Source: Hansfordia pulvinata | Taxonomy: Eukaryota; Ascomycota; Sordariomycetes; Xylariales | Assembly (NCBI GenBank): GCA_006538405.1 | Contig: BJKQ01000016.1 | Coordinates: forward strand, 806,001 to 870,000 | Direction of reading: 5' to 3' | DNA: 64,000 nt | In this document: positions 10,792 through 20,931 of the stretch, one piece after another | Layout of the letters: every line of letters begins with the position of its first letter | Position numbering within the stretch: the stretch's first letter is position 1 | Program-made: the position numbers and the translations under genes | The notes under the pieces: model-generated | What the model saw: the letters and a program-made list of their open reading frames with translations, nothing else | Told to the model about the DNA's origin: nothing | Databases searched by the model: none

Positions 10792-11254
10792 CTAACTTGT
10801 TCTCGGCGCGGAAAAGCAACAATCATTGTATCCCAGAACGCGCATGGGTGCCCGTATTTGCTCGGCAACGCGGCCTTCGCTCTCCGCCTCAGCCTGTCCT
10901 GCCTTGGTGCGCTGGTCGGGCAGGGCGACGTTGCGGTTGCCGCTCGTGGTGGGCTCGTCCAGGAACCGAGACATGGCCAGGGATTGGTTTCTGGGCGCGG
11001 GCGCGGGTCTGGTGGGCAGAGGCATGGCAGGCTTCGACTCGGTGCCGGACGGACTCGTGGATGCCGGCTTAGCGGAATGGACGGAGGAGGGAGCGGGGCC
11101 ATCGGAGTGAGAGGTCGCCGAACTGTTAGGTGTTCATCAGTGTGCGAGATATGTAGTGGCCGAGCACGAGTCCACAGACGGCGGCGGGAGCTCCGTAGTG
11201 AAGACCAACATACCCGTAGTTCACGGCAAGAGAAGATGCAGACGCGTTTGCCAT
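10792..11254 (-). CDS. Small gene family, copy C (unknown function)
   Basis: Two exons: 11214-11254 and 10792-11122, with a 91-nt phase-2 intron (GTATGT ... CTAACAG), the same length as in copy A. The product is about 123 residues, beginning MANASASSLAVNYG, with a good start context (CGCCATGG). The middle is Ser/Pro/Ala-rich. The family tail is present as MSRFLDEPTTSGNR, NVALPDQRT, an Ala/Glu-rich segment and RVAEQIRAP, but the end differs: instead of stopping after the LRSLGF-type motif it continues about 15 residues (VLGYNDCCFSAPRTS). The C-terminus may have been altered by a frame change or is a genuine variant. Confidence 0.57.
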
Positions 11255-12734
11255 GGCGAAAACGGTGAAAGATGAGGTGGCTTTCATGATGTTCTGTGTA
11301 TTCTTCGGCTGGATACAACTGAGTCTACAGAATGTGGCGATGCGCTGAGCGCAGCAACCTTAGGCAGTCTAATGGGATTTATACGCGGCTGTTTCTACGA
11401 GTACAAGCGCCAAGAGGAAGAACTATCATCACCCAAAGCATCCCGTACGGGCGTCCGAATGATAGCAGGGCTGTTCAAGGCAACAAGCCAAGCGAGCTCC
11501 GGCTTTAAGGCGACATTCCCTGCCGCGTCGCCATGCACTGCAAACCGATGCGTTGTGATGGCTGCTGACCCGATCCCATGCCATCGTAGGTTGGTGATGC
11601 TGGCAGAGAGTCGACGAACTCGTAGAGCCTGTGCATCTACACATCGATACCACGGCTGTACAACCATCCAGTGTTGAGGCTTGGGGCGTGGTCCGAGGGC
11701 CCACTGGCCGAATCGCGCCGGCGTATCAGGCTTCTCGTTCGTAGGTCGTGGTGTGGTGGCCTGGTGACCTACAGGTAGGTAAAGCCCACGTCCGCGAAAC
11801 CGTCGATGAAACTGAATGGTGGACGAGGCGAAGGCTGCGGGATCGAAGCAGGGGGGCAATGACTTCCGGGGCGTACCGCGCCTGCCAGACCTCACAACGG
11901 TTGCCGATAGCCGTTCGACAGCTTGCCTTTGGGTGCACAAACGGAGAGAGTTAAGTAGCCCCATTTGACCAGACTAGAAGCTCAAGGTGCTTTTTGTCAA
12001 TGAGATATGGGTTTGCTTGGCTCAGCCCATCTTTTTGAGCCGCAAGACTCGGGATGTAGCAGTCATCAGCAAGAACCGGAAGGCGATCTGATGCGAAACG
12101 GATGACTTCGCGAAGACGGTTGCACGACGGCGACTCAACGACAGCGTACCCTGAACAGTTGTTGAAACCGGCACATTGAAGTGACTTCGGAGGGGGGGCA
12201 AAGAAAATACCTACAAGTCGGCTCGTAGCATGGTCATGTCTTAGCATGTACCTCTCAAGTAGCATGCAAGGCTGGGTAGAAGAATCGTTCGCAAAAGGCG
12301 AGGAACAACTATGCTAACCGCGGCATCTTCATGATCGTGGGTCCCGTGCAATGGGTGAGAATATCACGGGCACGAAGGACAAAGGGGGCGCTCGGTATCG
12401 ACCGGACACGGTGGCCGGGCGCGGGCGGGTCGGCACCGTCTCCCACAGACTTCCCATTCGTCCAGCGAAGCAAAAACGATGGCGCAGAAGGGCCGGCCGT
12501 GTGATAGCCGGGGTCGTGGTGCATGAAGATGCGAGTGCGCGGCGCTCTGTTGGCGGCTGGTGATTGGCGCGATGAGAGGATGAAGCGCCCGTTGACGACG
12601 CATCGCTTCACTGACGCGTCATGACAAGTCATCGCCCTTGGCTACCCCGCACCAAAATGGGCCGCAAAGGCTGGAAGTCTGGTGCGCGACCCTTTTGCGA
12701 CCCTTTCGCGACCCTTCTGCGAACCATGTTGGCG

Positions 12735-12785
12735 ACTGTCGACTGTCAACTGTCAACTCTCGACTGTCAACTGTCGATTGCCGAC
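12735..12785. repeat. Short tandem repeat, GACTGTCAACT-like
   Basis: Several back-to-back variants of GACTGTCAACT / GACTGTCGACT. The preceding 12690-12730 repeats CGCGACCCTTCTG-like units. Replication-slippage products. No gene is involved. Confidence 0.7.
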
Positions 12786-13259
12786 CAAGTTGGCCCAAGT
12801 CTCATCGAGACGGAAGGACTGGCGGGGGCCGAAGCAGAAGGCTCAGCCTGGTGTGGGCTGGGTGATCTGGCATCGCTGTGGCTTGGATCTCGGTGTGCGC
12901 AGGTGAATGCGTTGGCCAATATGTTGTTTTTATCGAGATGACGCTGTGTAGGTCAGGGTAGGCGATGTCATGGTGAAGTCGTGGCCGCTTCGCGATGAGG
13001 TTCACCATGTCGACGGAAGTTGGCATGATGGGGAACCTAGATTGAGCAAACTGCGTTCAACGTCGACGTTGGCGCGTATGTCGTCCAGATTGATGGTAAG
13101 TGTCGGTCAATGCCACGCGCCGAGCGGCATGCCGGGTGAGCCAGAGCACCTTGAGTAGGAACATGAAAGGAAGATGATAATAAGAGGACTTTGAGTCGGG
13201 GCCAAGGCATAGGTCGAAGAGGACGACAGTGCAGCAGGCAAGAAAGTAAGAGAATGTTG

Positions 13260-13400
13260 GGGGGAAGTGGCCTCGATGAATGTGAGGTAGATTTAAGGGG
13301 GAAGTGGCCTCGATGAATGTGAGGTAGATTTAAGGGGGAAGTGGCCTCGATAAATATGAGGCAGACTCACGGGGGGCAAGAGCCTCATTAAATGTTTCCA
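13260..13400. repeat. 37-bp minisatellite, three copies plus a decayed fourth
   Basis: The unit GGGGGAAGTGGCCTCGATGA followed by ATGTGAGGTAGATTTAA recurs with a period of 37 bp (copies begin near 13260, 13297 and 13334). The third copy has several substitutions and a fourth fragment (GGCAAGAGCCTCATTAAATG) is more diverged. Copies 1 and 2 are essentially identical, so the array is young. Confidence 0.9.
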
Positions 13401-13448
13401 AGCAGGCTGATAAGGCCAAAGCCATGGTCATGGTCGGGCCAGCCTTCA

Positions 13449-13545
13449 GGCTGCGCAGGCCACGGGGGGACGGGCCTCCCGTGAGCTGCGCAGGCCACGG
13501 GAGGACGGGCCTCCACCTGGAGGCTGCGCAGGCCACCAGGTCCTC
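13449..13545. repeat. GC-rich repeats of GCTGCGCAGGCCAC
   Basis: Three copies of GCTGCGCAGGCCAC are spaced about 36-38 bp apart and separated by variants of GGGAGGACGGGCCTCC. Part of the unit is self-complementary (CCTCCACCTGGAGG), so hairpins are possible. It lies directly beside the 37-bp array and has a similar period but a different sequence. Confidence 0.75.
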
Positions 13546-14112
13546 CAGCGGCAGTCTCCACTAGCGTGGGACGCAACGGAAGTGGAGGCCGGAAAACATG
13601 CGCGGGCGAGAGCTGGGGCTCTGCGCTTTCCTTCCCATGTTCACTCGGTCTTGGCCATTCGCAGTCGGGGAGGCCACATCCCAGTGCGACTTGGATAGCT
13701 AAGCGACAACCTGCCTTACCGACAGATTGGAATCATAGCCCGCCTTATCATCTTTGGCATGGCCCGCGGCGAACAGCAATGCTTGGGGCGGCATGCCGGG
13801 TCGTTGTTGAGCGGCAGCTGGGGCCGACGGGGTGTTTCTACCGATAATCGACTTGAGCAGAGATGATCCCAGACCAGGTTGTATTCCATACCGCTTGCTG
13901 AGGCCAGTCTTAAAGTCATAATTGAATGGTCCGCCTGAGCTGCGGAACAATAAAGCTGCTTGATTGATATTCAACCCTCGCTGGCCAATGCCCCCTTAGT
14001 ACCTTAGGGTATTCACTATGTTGCCCGGCGATGACAAAACAGATCTTTCTGCCCTGGCAACGTCCTTTGAGTTGCCTGGCTATGAGGACAGTCTGCTATC
14101 ACTCTCTTAAGA

Positions 14113-14205
14113 ATGCTGTTTTCATCGACCATGACCAACTTCCTTGGCCCTCCGCGCCACCGAGCAACCACTCAGAGTCCAACAAATCCCGACAGAAATG
14201 CTTAA
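14113..14205 (+). promoter_or_regulatory. Upstream ORF overlapping the RBR gene start
   Basis: A 30-codon frame (MLFSSTMTNFLGPPRHR...) begins at 14113, has a second in-frame ATG at 14131 and stops at 14203-14205, just past the main ATG at 14198 and in another frame. If the transcript includes it, ribosomes initiating here would bypass the main start, a common way to dampen translation. The 5' end of the transcript is unknown. Confidence 0.4.
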
Positions 14206-15587
14206 AAACGTCAGCACGCCCGAATTGAGGCGGTCTTCCTCAGGCTCCTCGTTTGAGGGAGACTGCGGGTTCTGTGACGCCGTCGTCACCCGCGGCGATG
14301 AGCCGCACGTCATCTCCCTGGCTGGCTGCGACTGCGTCTACCACCGCAACTGCATGATCTCGCACCTCACCGGCGGCAACCCCGACGACGCGCCCGAGAC
14401 CGAGCTAAAGGGGACGGGCCGGGTCGGCAGGGAAGCCGAGGAGGAGGCGGTCATCTTCCCGTCGCGCTGCGGGTGCAACGAGGTGATCGACGCGCGTGAC
14501 GCCGGCTTCGTCACCAGCATGACCGGCGGCCCGGCGGGCCCGCGCTCCGAGGCCGTCTTCAAGGCCTACGCCCACAGCCAGCGCGAGCGCGAGTGCTTCG
14601 ACCCCCTCTACTGCTGGGCGCCCCTGTGCCGGGCCTTCATCGACCGCCACCCGCGCTCCCGCAGCCACTACGCCGTCTGCGCGCGCCCGGGCTGCGGGCG
14701 CGCCACCTGCGTGCGCTGCGGCGGCGACATGCACAACGGCGACTGCGAGCCCGAGAGGCAGGACTGGGCCTTTGAGCGCCTGTTTGCCAAGCTCGAGATG
14801 GCCAACGAGATGCAGCGGTGCGCGGCGTGCGGCAACGTCTACGAGTTTGTCGACGGCTGTCCCGAGATCGAGTAAGTGCGCCCTGTCTCCTTTCTCTGTG
14901 TGACTGGTGGGCGGAGCCAGGTTGTCAGCAAACGGATCCAGGCTGACAGTCATCTATTCTCCGCGGGACAGGTGTTATTGCGGCAACTTGTTCTGCTTCA
15001 CCTGTGGAGGGCACATCAAAACCAGCAGCGACGCCGAATCGGACACCGGGTCCAAGGTCAACGACATGCAGCTGGACGAGTGCTACTGCCGAAGCGATCG
15101 CAAGCCCTCGCCCGGCCCCAAACTCGGCATATACCCGGTGCGCACCCTGGCGCCGTATCGTCGGTTGGTCGACAAGCGGACGTGCGGGCACGACGGGCTG
15201 TTCCAACCGGCCCCCGATGAGGACGTGGCGCTGGTCAGGTGCTCGCTCTGTTACTACATCTGCGACGACCTGTTCCGCAAAGGCTACCAATGCCAGAAGT
15301 GCAACATGGTCGGTTACTGGGACTGCTTCAAGGCGTTCCGGGACGGCAAGGCCGCGGACGGCGGCGAGCCAGAGTTGAGCGGAAAAGACGACGGCGACCC
15401 GAGTTACGACACGGAAGATGAGGAGCGGGACGAGGTCTTGAGCGAGACGGGTGAGAACTATGAGTATGACGAGGAGTATGAATCGACGCCGGAAGAGACG
15501 TGTGAGAACGACGGTGCAATGGATGTGGACGACTCTTCAGATAACAACACCGAAGTCGAGTCAAGCAGTTCCGAAGCGCAACTTTGA
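14198..15587 (+). CDS. RBR-type (RING-IBR-RING) E3 ubiquitin ligase-like protein
   Basis: Two exons, 14198-14871 and 14972-15587, with a 100-nt intron (GTAAGT ... CTGAC ... ACAG). The product is 429 residues. The first Cys-rich module (C23, C26, C44, C46, H49, C52, C91, C93) reads as RING1. The second (C139 to C183, including H179) fits the IBR. RING2 begins C208-x2-C211 and contains the VDGC motif, whose C221 is at the place of the catalytic cysteine that takes ubiquitin from the E2 in RBR ligases. It is followed by CYCGNLFCFTCG, spliced exactly at the intron. A further Cys cluster (CSLCYYIC ... CQKC ... DC, about 322-352) may be an extra zinc site. The tail is very acidic (Asp/Glu/Ser). RING1 is diverged, so E2 partner and substrate are unknown. 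The ATG at 14198 is the first in frame. Confidence 0.82.
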
Positions 15588-16115
15588 TATGTGTCAGGCT
15601 GAGATGGTGCTGGGAGTAACGTTCGCTTGCGAATAGTAGGCGTGGTGTGGTCTAGATGAGACAATTTCACGACATTCACCACGCGGATTTGATGTCTTCA
15701 ATGTTGCAGTGACGACACCGATTGATCGTGGCAGTCGGATCAATAGGGTTAGATGCATATAGCCGTCGGAACAAGCTATGTGCACTTATCAGATACGATG
15801 CTGCGACCTAAGCTTGGTTAGTGCATATTATGACTGAGTGCATTTGATGCTTGTGTAATTGGGGCTAGCACATGCAGCTACTGGCGCCGGTACCGTCATG
15901 TCATTGGAACGGGTATCCACCAAACTCTCTCACGGCCATCGCCTCATCCTCGCGCCCGACCCGACTGGCCAGCTCCGACTCCCCATCCGCTCAGATCAGA
16001 TCCGCGCCGACCTGCTGTCGACCCCCAGACTGCACCCCGTCTCCCTCCCCCGACCTCCCTCTCGATCGCCGTTCAAGCAGTCACTGCGGCTGATCCGATC
16101 TGCCCAACACCCGCG
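15588..16115. other. Intergenic, promoter of the stomatin-like gene
   Basis: No gene seen. The stretch 15930-16090 is C/T-rich on the plus strand, as is common in promoters and leaders of strongly expressed fungal genes. Confidence 0.5.
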
Positions 16116-17359
16116 ATGTCGTCGCCGCTGCTGGTCCGGCACCACCGGGCCTTGCTGCCCGCCCTGCGCCGGCCCGCATCCCTCGCCGCGCCCGCCTCTC
16201 TGCTCCCCAAATTCGCGCTTTACATGCGTCGCCCCGTGTCCTGGCTGGCCCTGCGTCCATGCTGTCCGGCGACGGCGGCTCCGGCTCCGGCGGCTTCCCG
16301 CCCTCCTACTTCCAGCGGCCCTCGCTCCCCGCCAACACCATCGTCCGCTTCGTGCCCCAGCAGACGGCGTGGATTGTCGAGCGCATGGGTCGCTACCACC
16401 GTATACTCGACCCTGGCTTGGCCATTCTCGTCCCCTTCCTCGACCGCATCGCCTACGTCAAGTCCCTCAAGGAGGTAGCCCTCGAGATCCCCTCCCAGTC
16501 CGCCATCACCGCCGACAACGTCACACTCGACCTCGACGGCGTGCTCTACACCCGCGTCTTTGACGCCTACAAGGCCTCCTACGGAGTCGAGGATGCCGAG
16601 TACGCCATCAGCCAGCTGGCCCAGACCACCATGCGCTCCGAGATCGGCCAGCTGACCCTCGACCACGTCCTCAAGGAGCGCCAGCAGCTCAACACAAACA
16701 TCACACAAGCCATCAACGAGGCCGCCCAGGCCTGGGGCGTCACCTGCCTGCGCTACGAAATCCGCGACATCCACGCCCCCGGTCCTGTCGTTGAGGCCAT
16801 GCACCGCCAGGTCACCGCCGAGCGCTCCAAGCGCGCCGAGATTCTCGACTCCGAGGGCCAGCGCCAGAGCGCCATCAACATTGCCGAGGGTAAGAAGCAG
16901 TCCGTCATTCTGGCCTCGGAGGCCCTGCGCGCCGAGCAGATCAACCGCGCCGACGGTGAGGCCGAGGCTATCCGTCTCAAGGCCGCCGCCACGGCTACCG
17001 GCATCGACGCTGTTTCCCGCAGCATCCAGCAGGGCGGCGCTTCTGCCCACGGCGCCGTCAGCCTGAATGTCGCCGAGAAGTACGTCGACGCCTTCTCCAA
17101 GCTTGCCAAGGAGAGCACCGCCGTTGTCGTCCCCGGCAACGTCGGCGACATCAGCGGCATGATTGCCACGGGTCTGAGCGTCTACGGCAAGGTGGGCGAG
17201 GCCCAGAGCCGATCCATGGCCCAAGATATGCTCAGGAAGAGCGGCGTCTCCATGGACCAGGCGGATAAGAGTGGTGCTGTCGTGGACGAGTTGGACGCCG
17301 AGACCACCGCCAAGGAGTCGATGGTTCAGGAGTTTGACAATGCGGCGGGAAGGAGGTAG
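16116..17359 (+). CDS. Mitochondrial stomatin-like protein 2 (SPFH/prohibitin family)
   Basis: The SPFH domain is clear: NTIVRFVPQQTAWIVERMGR, then LDPGLAILVPFLDRIAYVKSLK, DNVTLDLDGVLY and YAISQLAQTTMRSEIG, followed by the Ala/Glu-rich coiled coil (EGQRQSAINIAEGKKQ) and the C-terminal segment KYVDAFSKLAKEST. This is the SLP-2 pattern: a mitochondrial inner-membrane scaffold that binds cardiolipin-rich membrane and proteases. The mature part is open from 16259. The targeting peptide begins at ATG 16116 (MSSPLLVRHHRALLPALRRP) but is in another frame. One more C in the run at 16205-16208 would join it to ...QIRALHASPRVLAG, a typical presequence, and give 414 residues. As written, the frame is broken or translation starts at 16259 without a presequence. 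Confidence 0.88.
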
Positions 17360-18330
17360 GCGAGCTCATGGGGAGAGTTCGATCCGCAAACGCCAGCCGC
17401 GACAGCCTCGCATGATGACGACTTGATACTCGACCAACAGCATTGTAACACTATCACTAAACACGCCGCTAGTTGCGGCTGGTCTGTACGCAGGCGCTTG
17501 GGCGGTTCTTGCGGAACGGGAATGAAAGGAAGGAAAAGCGTCTCCTATGTACTATGCGAACGATTCCGTCGCAGCACCATTGCATTGCCACCGGGAGCGA
17601 CAACTCGGCCACTTGTGTGAACACACAAGGCCGCAGTCCCCAAGGAACGGCATCTTTCTCGATCTCGATATCGGCGAAGCCACGCAGCCACGTAGCTCAA
17701 CATTGCCCACCAACCTGGGCGCTGGACTTGGTCGGGGAATAACCCGAGAAACCCTCGACTCAGCCCATCACATGTACTATAAAACCCCCCTCAACGAGGT
17801 CTGATGGAGGGGAAGGAACGAGTGAAGTAGAAGACCCAAACCCAGACACAAGAATCAGATACCCTTTCACCGCCCGCTGGAGAAGCATGTGTGATCTTCG
17901 CATGCAATTGGCAGTTTTATCCATCCTTGCCCGAGTGTGCAGGTGCTCCAATGAGTCGGTTGCAGCGAACGGAGGTACATGGTATTGCCTCGCCCTTGAC
18001 ACGTCGTGCATTCATTCTTGCGATACGCCGGTATGCTGCCTTCATCATCTATCCCTCCGTGGTAACGTGTTCTCGCAGCCGGGCCAGGTGCGCGCGCACG
18101 GCTTGACTTGGCAGTGACGCGCAAGCGAGTTTGGGCCGCCTGTCGCTCATGCCACATAACATCCTAGGTTCCATACCAAAATCCGCGGTCTTGTTCGGAA
18201 TCTGAGGCCAAATTTCCGAAGCAGCCGTGGGTATGTATTCCATCTTTCGAATCTTCTAGGCAGGTAACTAACTCTTCACGACGTCTAATGACATGGCGTC
18301 CAGTACTCTGGGGCCGACACGCCGGGCCAG
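17360..18330. other. Intergenic between convergent genes
   Basis: The stomatin-like gene reads right and the next gene reads left, so both 3' ends lie here. No gene supported. Confidence 0.5.
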
Positions 18331-19931
18331 CTATTTTGGCTCTTCGGGGTACTGTTCGTGAAAGCTGATGAGGGCTTTCCTCGCGGCTGCTGCGTTCCAT
18401 GGAAGTCCTTTCGCGAAGCCTGTACCGAGCGCTCTGAACTCCCAGATTGGCACGGCACGCTTGGTTCCCAAGACGTACTCCAACGCCTGGCCAAAGTGAC
18501 CGATCGAGCCAGAGAAGTTATCGTAGTCGTAACCTGCAACCGCATCTGGATGCTTACCTTTGGCCATGCTCTTGACCCATTCTTTGACCGTGACGATTCT
18601 GTACACTGTGTCGGGCTGTACCGCTTTAACGATTTCTGCTCTAAGCCATTCTTCATCGTCCGAGCTGAATTCGCTTCCCCAGGACCTGTATGCCGCTCGA
18701 GACTCCTTCAGTCTTTGCTTGTAAATGGCTTCGACTTCCTGTCTCTGCTCTGGCGAGAGGCCGGCCTCCTCGACTTTCCAGTTCCTGACACTGTAACCCC
18801 ATTCCTTGTGCTTCATAGCTCTGGGCTTAGGTTCCTCGAGGTTATTGCCCGGCGGAAAATCGCAGTATGCGTGATCAGGTCTGGGTGCTGGTTAGTCATG
18901 TGTGGGAAGTCCCCCACCTTGTATTACTGCGAGGAGAGAGAGGCCTGGCGAAACCACGGGGCGAGACTCACGCAATGTCCCCATTCTCCGTCTTGTAGCA
19001 GCTCAGGCTCTGCACCATCTTCCACAGGTCAGCCTCCTTGGGCAGCTTGTGGCTGATCTGCTCGTAAACCGTGGTCCAGTCGCTTCGGGGCATGAGGGCC
19101 ACCAGTGTCTTGATCCCCTGGTCGTGGTCCAGCATGTCCATGTTCATAGCCGCTTTGGCATTGGACACCACCGCCGAGAAGAAGCCCAAGACATCCTTCG
19201 TCACCCAGGAGACGGAACTGCCTCTCTTTCTGCGGCGGCCACCCAGCTCGCGGAGGTATTTGTTGGTCTCGAACCATGTCTTCTCGACAGTCATGAAGTT
19301 TCTCCTATTGAACTCTCTCGGCATGACGAGCGGGTGCGCCTCGCCTCTAGCCGTCATGTCGAAGATGTCGTAGACGCCCTCGAGCATCAGAGGCCCCGTC
19401 ATCTGCATATCGAACTGCAGGAGATAGCGTCCGCCCATGGCTGTCCACTTCTTACAGTCGGCGCTTGGGGGGTCTTCGAGTTCGTATTCCAATTTGTCTT
19501 CAAGCGAGAGCTGGAGCACCGGCGTGTCAGAAACGTGATTTGTCTCCCATCCTGGCAACGGGGCTTGGTGGACTGCCACTTACCATGTCATCTAGGACGT
19601 CGTTCATGACGCTGTCAAACTCGTCATCGTGCTCGTCTAGACTTCTCAACAAGTCGTACTCGGGGTGCAGTCCGGACCGCGGTGTCGTATCCACCCCCAT
19701 GAACCAGCCAGCAGCGTCGCGATGGTCGTGGCCCTTGACACGGGCGCCCTTGAGCTTCTCGAAGTCCGCATGGAGCGCTCCGCAATTCCGCTGGCTCTCC
19801 AAAAAGATAAGACTCTCAAACTCGAACCCGACCTTGGGCTTCTTGCCGCTCCCGAGCCGCACCCCCAGCGCAGCTGACACGTGCAGCGCGACGCCCAGGC
19901 CCAGATATGCCCATGATGTAGAGCCGTGCAT
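18331..19931 (-). CDS. Secreted protein of unknown function with GFEFE motif
   Basis: Three exons: 19584-19931, 18972-19510 and 18331-18880. The introns (GTAAGT ... CTGAC ... CAG, 73 nt; GTGAGT ... CTAAC ... CAG, 91 nt) keep the frame and give 478 residues. The N-terminus MHGSTSWAYLGLGVALHVSAALG looks like a signal peptide with a weakly charged start. Just after it is KPKVGFEFESLIFLES, then WFMGVDTT and LHPEYDLL. The C-terminus has VPIWEFRAL. The set G-x-E-x-E ... W-x-x-x-x-D ... E-Y resembles the spacing of active-site motifs in amidoligase-like enzymes, but I would not claim the fold. It recalls hypothetical secreted proteins of hypocrealean fungi. An upstream ATG at 20123 would add 64 residues and bury the signal peptide, so 19931 is preferred. 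Confidence 0.72.
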
Positions 19932-20931
19932 TTTCTGCGCCCGGCGGCTGGCGTACCCAGGCGTTGTGTAAGGCGGTACCGACTGTGGTCTCGGTGGGAA
20001 TCCTCGAGCGCTTGTGCCCGGGTTATGTAGGTAGGAAGATAGCAGCCGAGCTTGCAGGTCAAGTTCAACTTGCGAGCGGTGCGCCCCCTCTACGTAGATA
20101 GTTGGATGGCGACCATTCACCATGTATTAATAACGTACATTCACAATGAGCACATGGGCATCCTTAGCAGTCCGTCAATTGCCATTCGAGCTGAAAACGG
20201 TGGCCAACCGCGAGGCTGATACCATACCAGACGAGAAGGTGGCGCGTACTCGGACCCTTGTCAGCATTTTGACAGCATTTTCAGCGCCGACCCTTCGGAG
20301 GCGCTGTTCGCCTTCGCGACGCTGTCCGAGCGCGCGCAATGCCTTCAGCTGCTGACTGAGGCTGTCGCTAATCTCTGTTCAAGAAAAGCTGCTGGCCGCC
20401 ACAACATCCTGGGTTCAGGTCGTGAGTTCTTGCTCGGGCATTGCTCAGATTTTGCCCCGGGGCATGGCTGGAAGATCTACTTTTCAATCCGCTCGAATCA
20501 GTCCTACTTTGGCCCAGTATTCTTGAATCTAATCATTCGAGAATGCGACACTGTTTAGGTGAGCTGCCTCCCTTAATATGCCTTTTCGACCTTTTCCACG
20601 CGCGCATGTCACGGGCTAAGGCCCGACAAATAGCTGTCACACAGGTACTCGTAAACAAACTGGCAAAGGGGGCCCCCGACCTCGCCCACGGCCCCCTCTC
20701 TTCTAACGTTGACTGCTATCAGGCAGAAGTGCTAGGGTCCGAGTCGGATAATACAATCTTTCAATAACGGCTAGGGTCCGAGTCGTATAATACAATCTTT
20801 CAATAACGGTGTATGTCACTCCTCTGCGGTTAAAGCTGGCGCGTGAACAATGCATCTCTTGATCTCGTCTCTTGGTAACGACACTACTTCGCGCGTGCTG
20901 GAGGTCGGCATGGTCAGAACTGCCAGCATGG
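19932..20931. other. Intergenic, includes a 39-bp tandem duplication
   Basis: Promoter of the GFEFE gene on the left and 3' flank of the Mon2 gene on the right. No gene supported. It holds the repeat at 20731-20809. Confidence 0.5.
20731..20809. repeat. 39-bp direct tandem duplication
   Basis: GCTAGGGTCCGAGTCGGATA followed by ATACAATCTTTCAATAACG occurs twice in a row, with one substitution (CGGATAA versus CGTATAA). It is a recent local duplication about 120 bp beyond the Mon2 stop codon and may lie in its 3' UTR. Confidence 0.9.

Larger units (their letters stand above)
11255..14112. other. Gene-poor stretch with tandem repeats
   Basis: No supported gene. A 189-codon minus-strand frame at 11395-11964 has no motif I know and I do not call it. 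Three repeat patches lie in the right half and are listed separately. Confidence 0.4.

Noticed and set aside
1..11254. Common origin of the RNase H N-terminal block and the small-family tail (NRGIAFVDEAD versus NRNIALPDQHTD)
   Set aside because: Only a handful of residues agree and the surroundings do not; treated as chance.
11395..11964. 189-codon minus-strand open frame
   Set aside because: No recognisable domain or splice-supported extension; most likely chance in GC-rich DNA.
16220..17224. 334-codon minus-strand frame
   Set aside because: Antisense shadow of the stomatin-like gene.
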